The translations under genes were made by a program, and so were the position numbers. From Tanytarsus gracilentus (lineage: Eukaryota > Arthropoda > Insecta > Diptera > Chironomidae), in the NCBI GenBank assembly GCA_038502055.1, contig JAXRKN010000042.1, positions 4,634,001 through 4,698,000 on the forward strand: a DNA stretch of 64,000 nucleotides. The letters are read 5' to 3'. Below, one piece after another: positions 60,207 through 64,000 of this stretch. The notes under the pieces are model-generated. The model saw only the letters and a list, made by a program, of their open reading frames with translations, had not been told where the DNA came from and made no database searches. Every line of letters begins with the position of its first letter. Position 1 is the first letter of the stretch.

Positions 60207-62101
60207 GCTTCTGCAGTTGCACGGAGTCCATCTATAGGTAAATAACCTTTATGCAATCATCAACAGACAAAAATAATTGTTTTCTAAATCTTTCAGCAAT
60301 GGAATGGATGTGATGATTTGATAATCTTTAATGATATATTTATATTTTATATTTCAAAAAAATGAGAATCGACCTATATAATAAAGGAGAAAATGCAGAT
60401 CTATCATAAAATAAACTTATTGCAATTATAATTCAAAACTTTAATGAACACACAGGCCGAGTAACGGCGTCCATCTTGTAAATAACCTTTATGCAATCAT
60501 CAACAGACAAAAATAATTGTTTTCTAAATCTTTCAGCAATGGAATGAATGTGATGATTTGATAAATTTATAATTTATATTTCAAAAAAAATGAGAATCGA
60601 CCTATATAATAAAGGTATAAGGCAATTATAATTCAAAACTTTAATGAACACAAAGGCCGAGTATTTAGACTACAGTTTGATGAATTTCAAATTGTATCAA
60701 GTTCTCACAACGATACCATTCTCATATGGGACTTCTTGAATTATTCATAGGAGAGTACAGACTCTTCTAGAAGTTTTCAAAGCATTCAACAGTTAATGTT
60801 TCATTTTTTCCAAAACCCTTCAACAGCTTTTAAAAACTTTTAAACCGTTAAAATTATAATATCCATTTTTAAACTTTAATTTAATTATTTATATTTTTCT
60901 TAATATTCCAGGTCGTCACATTGGTTTGTTGTGGTCTACATTACAACTCGGTACATGAAAACACTGATCCACATCATGTCATGCTCATCAATGGAACTTT
61001 TGTTGACTTCACAGTCATCTTGATTGCTTTGTTCGCTGAGTTTTAATTTTAAGAATTAAAAAATGAAAAATTTAATTGAATTTTCAATATTTTAGATCTT
61101 TTCTTAATAGTCTTTCGTTAATAATAGTTCCTTAGCAATGAATAATTCTACAAATAGTGACGCTTCTGCAGTTGCACGGAGTCCATCTCGTAAATAACCT
61201 TTATGAATATCAAAGATAAAAATAATTTTTTCTAAATCTTTCAGAATGGAATGGATGTGATGATTTGATAATCTTTAATGATATATTTATAATTTATATT
61301 TCAAAAAAATGAGAATCGACCTATATAATAAAGGAGAAAATGAATCTATATAAAATAAACTTATTGCAATTATAATTAAAACTTTAATGAACAAAAGGCC
61401 GAGTATTTAGACTACAGTTTGATGAATTTCAAATTGTTCCAGCTCTCAGACGATACCATTCTCATATGGGACTTCTTGAATTATTCATAGGAGAGTACAG
61501 ACTCTTCAGGAAGTTTTCAAAGCATTCAACAGTTAATTTTTTATTTTTCCAAAACACTTCAACAGATTTTAAAAACTTTTAAACCGTTAAAATTATAATA
61601 TCCATTTTTAAACTTTAATTTAATTATTTATATTTTTCTTAATATTCCAGGTCGTCACATTGGTTTGTTGTGGTCTACATTACAACTCGGTACATGAAAA
61701 CACTGATCCACATCATGTCATGCTCATCAATGGAACTTTTGTTGACTTCACAGTCATCTTGATTGCCTTGTTCGCTGAGTTTTAATTTTAAGAATTAAAA
61801 ATGAAAAATTTAATTGAATTTTCAATATTTTAGATCTTTTCTTAATAGTCTTTCGTTAATAATAGTTCCTTAGCAATGAATAATTCTACAAATGGTGACG
61901 CTTCTGCAGTTGCACGGAGTCCATCTCGTAAATAACATTTATGCAATCATCAACAGACAAAAATAATTGTTTTCTAAATCTTTCAGCAATGTAATGAATG
62001 TAATGATTTGATATTCTTTAATGATAAATTTATAATTTATATTTCAAAAAAATGAGAATGGACCTATATAATAAAGGAGAAAATGCAGATCTATCATAAA
62101 A
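60207..62101 (+). repeat. Slimb 3'-end tandem array, block after the LINE
   Basis: The array resumes exactly where the LINE target was cut (GACGCTTCTGCAGTTGCACG at about 60204). Terminal-exon marks occur at about 60911 and 61651, and exon pieces at about 60679 and 61420. One unit (about 61200-61450) shows several 1-4 base losses next to its neighbours, such as TGAATATCAAAGATAAA in place of the usual longer form. All units keep the plus orientation. Confidence 0.85.
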
Positions 62102-63458
62102 CAAGTGAGGGATTAACGGTGCGCCGCGTTCTCAGTTTCACTGTTCTCTTTGCAAAAAGCTCCGCAGAACTCCGCCTTTTCCGTATGGCTACGCATTTGA
62201 ATTATTTTAGTTAATACAGTTCGCTTGTTTCTGCTAGTAAAATTAATTAAATATTTTTCTACTAACTCTTTGAACGAATATATACTTTCTCTATTCAAAT
62301 CAAGTCAAAAATGAAATTTTTATGAAAAACCATCCGAATGCGCTTATATCCCCCTAGTTAAGTTAATTAAGTTTTCTCTATCAACTCTGACGAAATCCAT
62401 GCTTCTTCTATTCAAATCAAGTCAAAAATGAAATTTTTATGAAAAACCATTCATATGCGCTTATTTCCCCCTGGTTAAGTTAATTAAGTTTTCTCTTTCA
62501 ACTCTCTGACGAAATCCTGGCTTCCTCTATTCAAATCAACTCAAAAATGTAATTTTTATGAAAAACCATCCAAATGCGCTTATTTCCCCCTGGTTAAGTT
62601 AATTAAGTTTTCTCTATCGACTCTCTGACTAAATCCATGCTTCCTCTATTCAAATCAAGTCAAAAATGAAATTTTTATAAAAAACCATCCAAATGCGCTT
62701 ATTTCCCCCTGGTTAAGTTAATTAAGTTTTCTCTATCGACTCTCTGACGAAATCCATGCTTCCTCTATTCAAATCAAGTCAAAAATGTAATTTTTATAAA
62801 AAACCATCCGAATGCGCTTATTTCCCCCTGGTTAAGTTAATTAAGTTTTCTTTATCAACTCTCTGACTAAATCCACGCTTCCTCTATTCAAATCAAGTCA
62901 AAAATGAAATTTTTATAAAAAACCATCCGAATGCGCTTATTTCCCCCTGGTTAAGTTAATTAAGTTTTCTTATCCTCGAGATATCATTGACTCATATAAA
63001 AATGAACTCTCAAAAAATTTCTCATTTTTTCTCCCTTTAAAATTTCTTACGCTCACCACGTGTTTATCTCACCACGTGTTTCTCTCTCCCATATAAACTT
63101 ATTTATTTAATTTAACTACGAGAATTTTCTAGTAACACAAAAGTTAAGTCAAGAGTAGCAGAATCAAATAAAAAAAATTCGAAGGCAATCCGTTGATCCG
63201 TGTGGCCTGTAGGCCTGCGACAAAAAACGTCACCCGGATCCGAGATCCCGGATCCCGGATCCGAGAAAGTAACAGCTCTCTTTTAACGATCCTGCCCTAC
63301 CTGGCCAATGGATCGTCCAAGCATGTATCATACATAGATCAGAAATTCGATGGCCTTGCATGTGCCAAAAGTTCTATATCGAAATAAGGCTTTTTGAGGG
63401 CAGCAGGTGACAAAGAGAGTTTTCTCTCCAGATCGAAAACAATATATGGCGTAGCCAT
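62102..63458. mobile_element. Insert interrupting the slimb array, carrying a satellite block
   Basis: Normal array sequence reads CTATCATAAAATAAACTTAT. Here it is split after ATCATAAAA and resumes with TAAACTTATTGCATT at about 63460. The insert has ATGGCTACGC near 62183 and its complement GCGTAGCCAT near 63447, which may be inverted ends lying slightly inside. Besides the satellite there is a GATCCCGGATCCCGGATCCG patch at 63237-63263. No transposase is found. Confidence 0.55.
62270..62970 (+). repeat. Satellite of about 119 bp, six copies
   Basis: The marks CCCCCTGGTTAAGTTAATTA occur with a spacing of about 119 bp at about 62351, 62466, 62584, 62704, 62823 and 62942. Each unit also has CTCTATTCAAATCAAGTCAA and AAAAACCATCCGAATGCGCT. 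Copies differ by a few bases, and the first is the most diverged. There is no spacer variation, so it is a tandem satellite and not a CRISPR. Confidence 0.88.
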
Positions 63459-64000
63459 AGTAAACTTATTGCATTATAATTCAAAACTTTAATGAACCCA
63501 CAGGCCGAGTATTTAGACTACATCTTGACGAATTTCAAATTGTATCAAGTTCTCACAACGATACTATTCTCATATGGGACTTCTTGAATTATTCATAGGA
63601 GAGTACAGACTCTTCTAGAAGTTTTCAAAGCATTCAACAGTTAATGTTTCATTTTTTCCAAAACCCTTCAATAGCTTTTAAAAACTTTTAAACCGTTAAA
63701 ATTATAATATCCATTTTTAAACTTTAATTTAATTATTTATATTTTTCTTAATATTCCAGGTCGTCACATTGGTTTGTTGTGGTCTACATTACAACTCGGT
63801 ACATGAAAACACTGATCCACATCATGTCATGCTCATCAATGGAACTTTTGTTGACTTCACAGTCATCTTGATTGCTTTGTTCGCTGAGTTTTAATTTTAA
63901 GAATTAAAAAATGAAAAATTTAATTGAATTTTCAATATTTTAGATCTTTTCTTAATAGTCTTTCGTTAATAATAGTTCCTTAGCAATGAATAATTCTACA
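63459..64000 (+). repeat. Slimb 3'-end tandem array, right block, running off the window
   Basis: The exon piece starts at about 63485 and the terminal-exon mark is at about 63761. The unit continues with 3' UTR and the NNSSLAMNNST piece up to the last base. The array therefore extends beyond 64,000 and its full size is unknown. Confidence 0.85.

Noticed and set aside
62270..62970. Regular direct repeats that could suggest a CRISPR array
   Set aside because: The whole unit of about 119 bp repeats without variable spacers, in a eukaryotic genome; it is a satellite.
63193..63387. 64-codon frame near the right edge
   Set aside because: It lies in the insert with GGATCC repeats and has no conserved features.
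1..64000. tRNA, rRNA or snoRNA genes
   Set aside because: No cloverleaf with conserved A and B boxes or rRNA core sequence was seen by eye; small C/D snoRNAs in introns cannot be excluded without a dedicated search.

Overview
This is nuclear DNA from an insect, most likely a dipteran with a compact, AT-rich genome; a midge or other nematoceran would fit. The evidence is the protein families (Bruce/BIRC6, saposin-related, THOC3/tex, slimb), the short GT-AG introns, the dense head-to-head and tail-to-tail packing, and an I-like LINE. The species cannot be read from the sequence. Exon models were built by hand from reading frames, splice sites and intron phases. Most close exactly, meaning total exon length divides by three and no stop falls across junctions.

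Positions 1-44.1 kb are gene-rich. In order they hold a CRAL-TRIO lipid-binding protein (+) and an SDR oxidoreductase (-), which converge on a shared palindromic poly(A) signal. Next comes the diflavin reductase NDOR1 (+), whose third intron contains two further divergent genes: a zinc-finger gene (-) and the U3 snoRNP gene IMP4 (+). THOC3 (-) and HID1 (+) follow. A 15-exon Bruce/BIRC6 gene (-, 4,688 codons, BIR and E2 domains) fills 13.2-28.7 kb. Then come an RRM/Gly-Asn-rich RNA-binding protein (+), PET100 (+), prosaposin (Sap-r, -), CXXC1/Cfp1 (-, with an atypical CXXC finger) and a multi-Tudor gene (-). The Tudor gene carries one apparent frameshift and a transposon at an unresolved junction.

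From 44.1 kb to the right edge the window changes character. No intact host gene is seen. There are two broken copies of the 3' two-thirds of slimb (F-box/WD40, beta-TrCP), then a tandem array of short units derived only from the last slimb exons and 3' region. The array is interrupted by a roughly 1-kb element with a 43-codon tandem repeat in an open frame, two copies of a long foldback (hairpin) element, a LINE with a perfect 13-bp target-site duplication, and an insert carrying a 119-bp satellite. The array runs off the right edge.

Two repeat families link both halves. One is a low-complexity palindromic repeat built on a TAATTATTCC-like decamer, found in many introns and in two cases making up nearly the whole intron. 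The other is a 220-400 bp MITE with ends containing TTGTCGCG. The observations most worth following up are the slimb-derived array with its adjacent hairpins (a possible small-RNA locus), the introner-like behaviour of the decamer palindromes, and the 43-codon repeat ORF.
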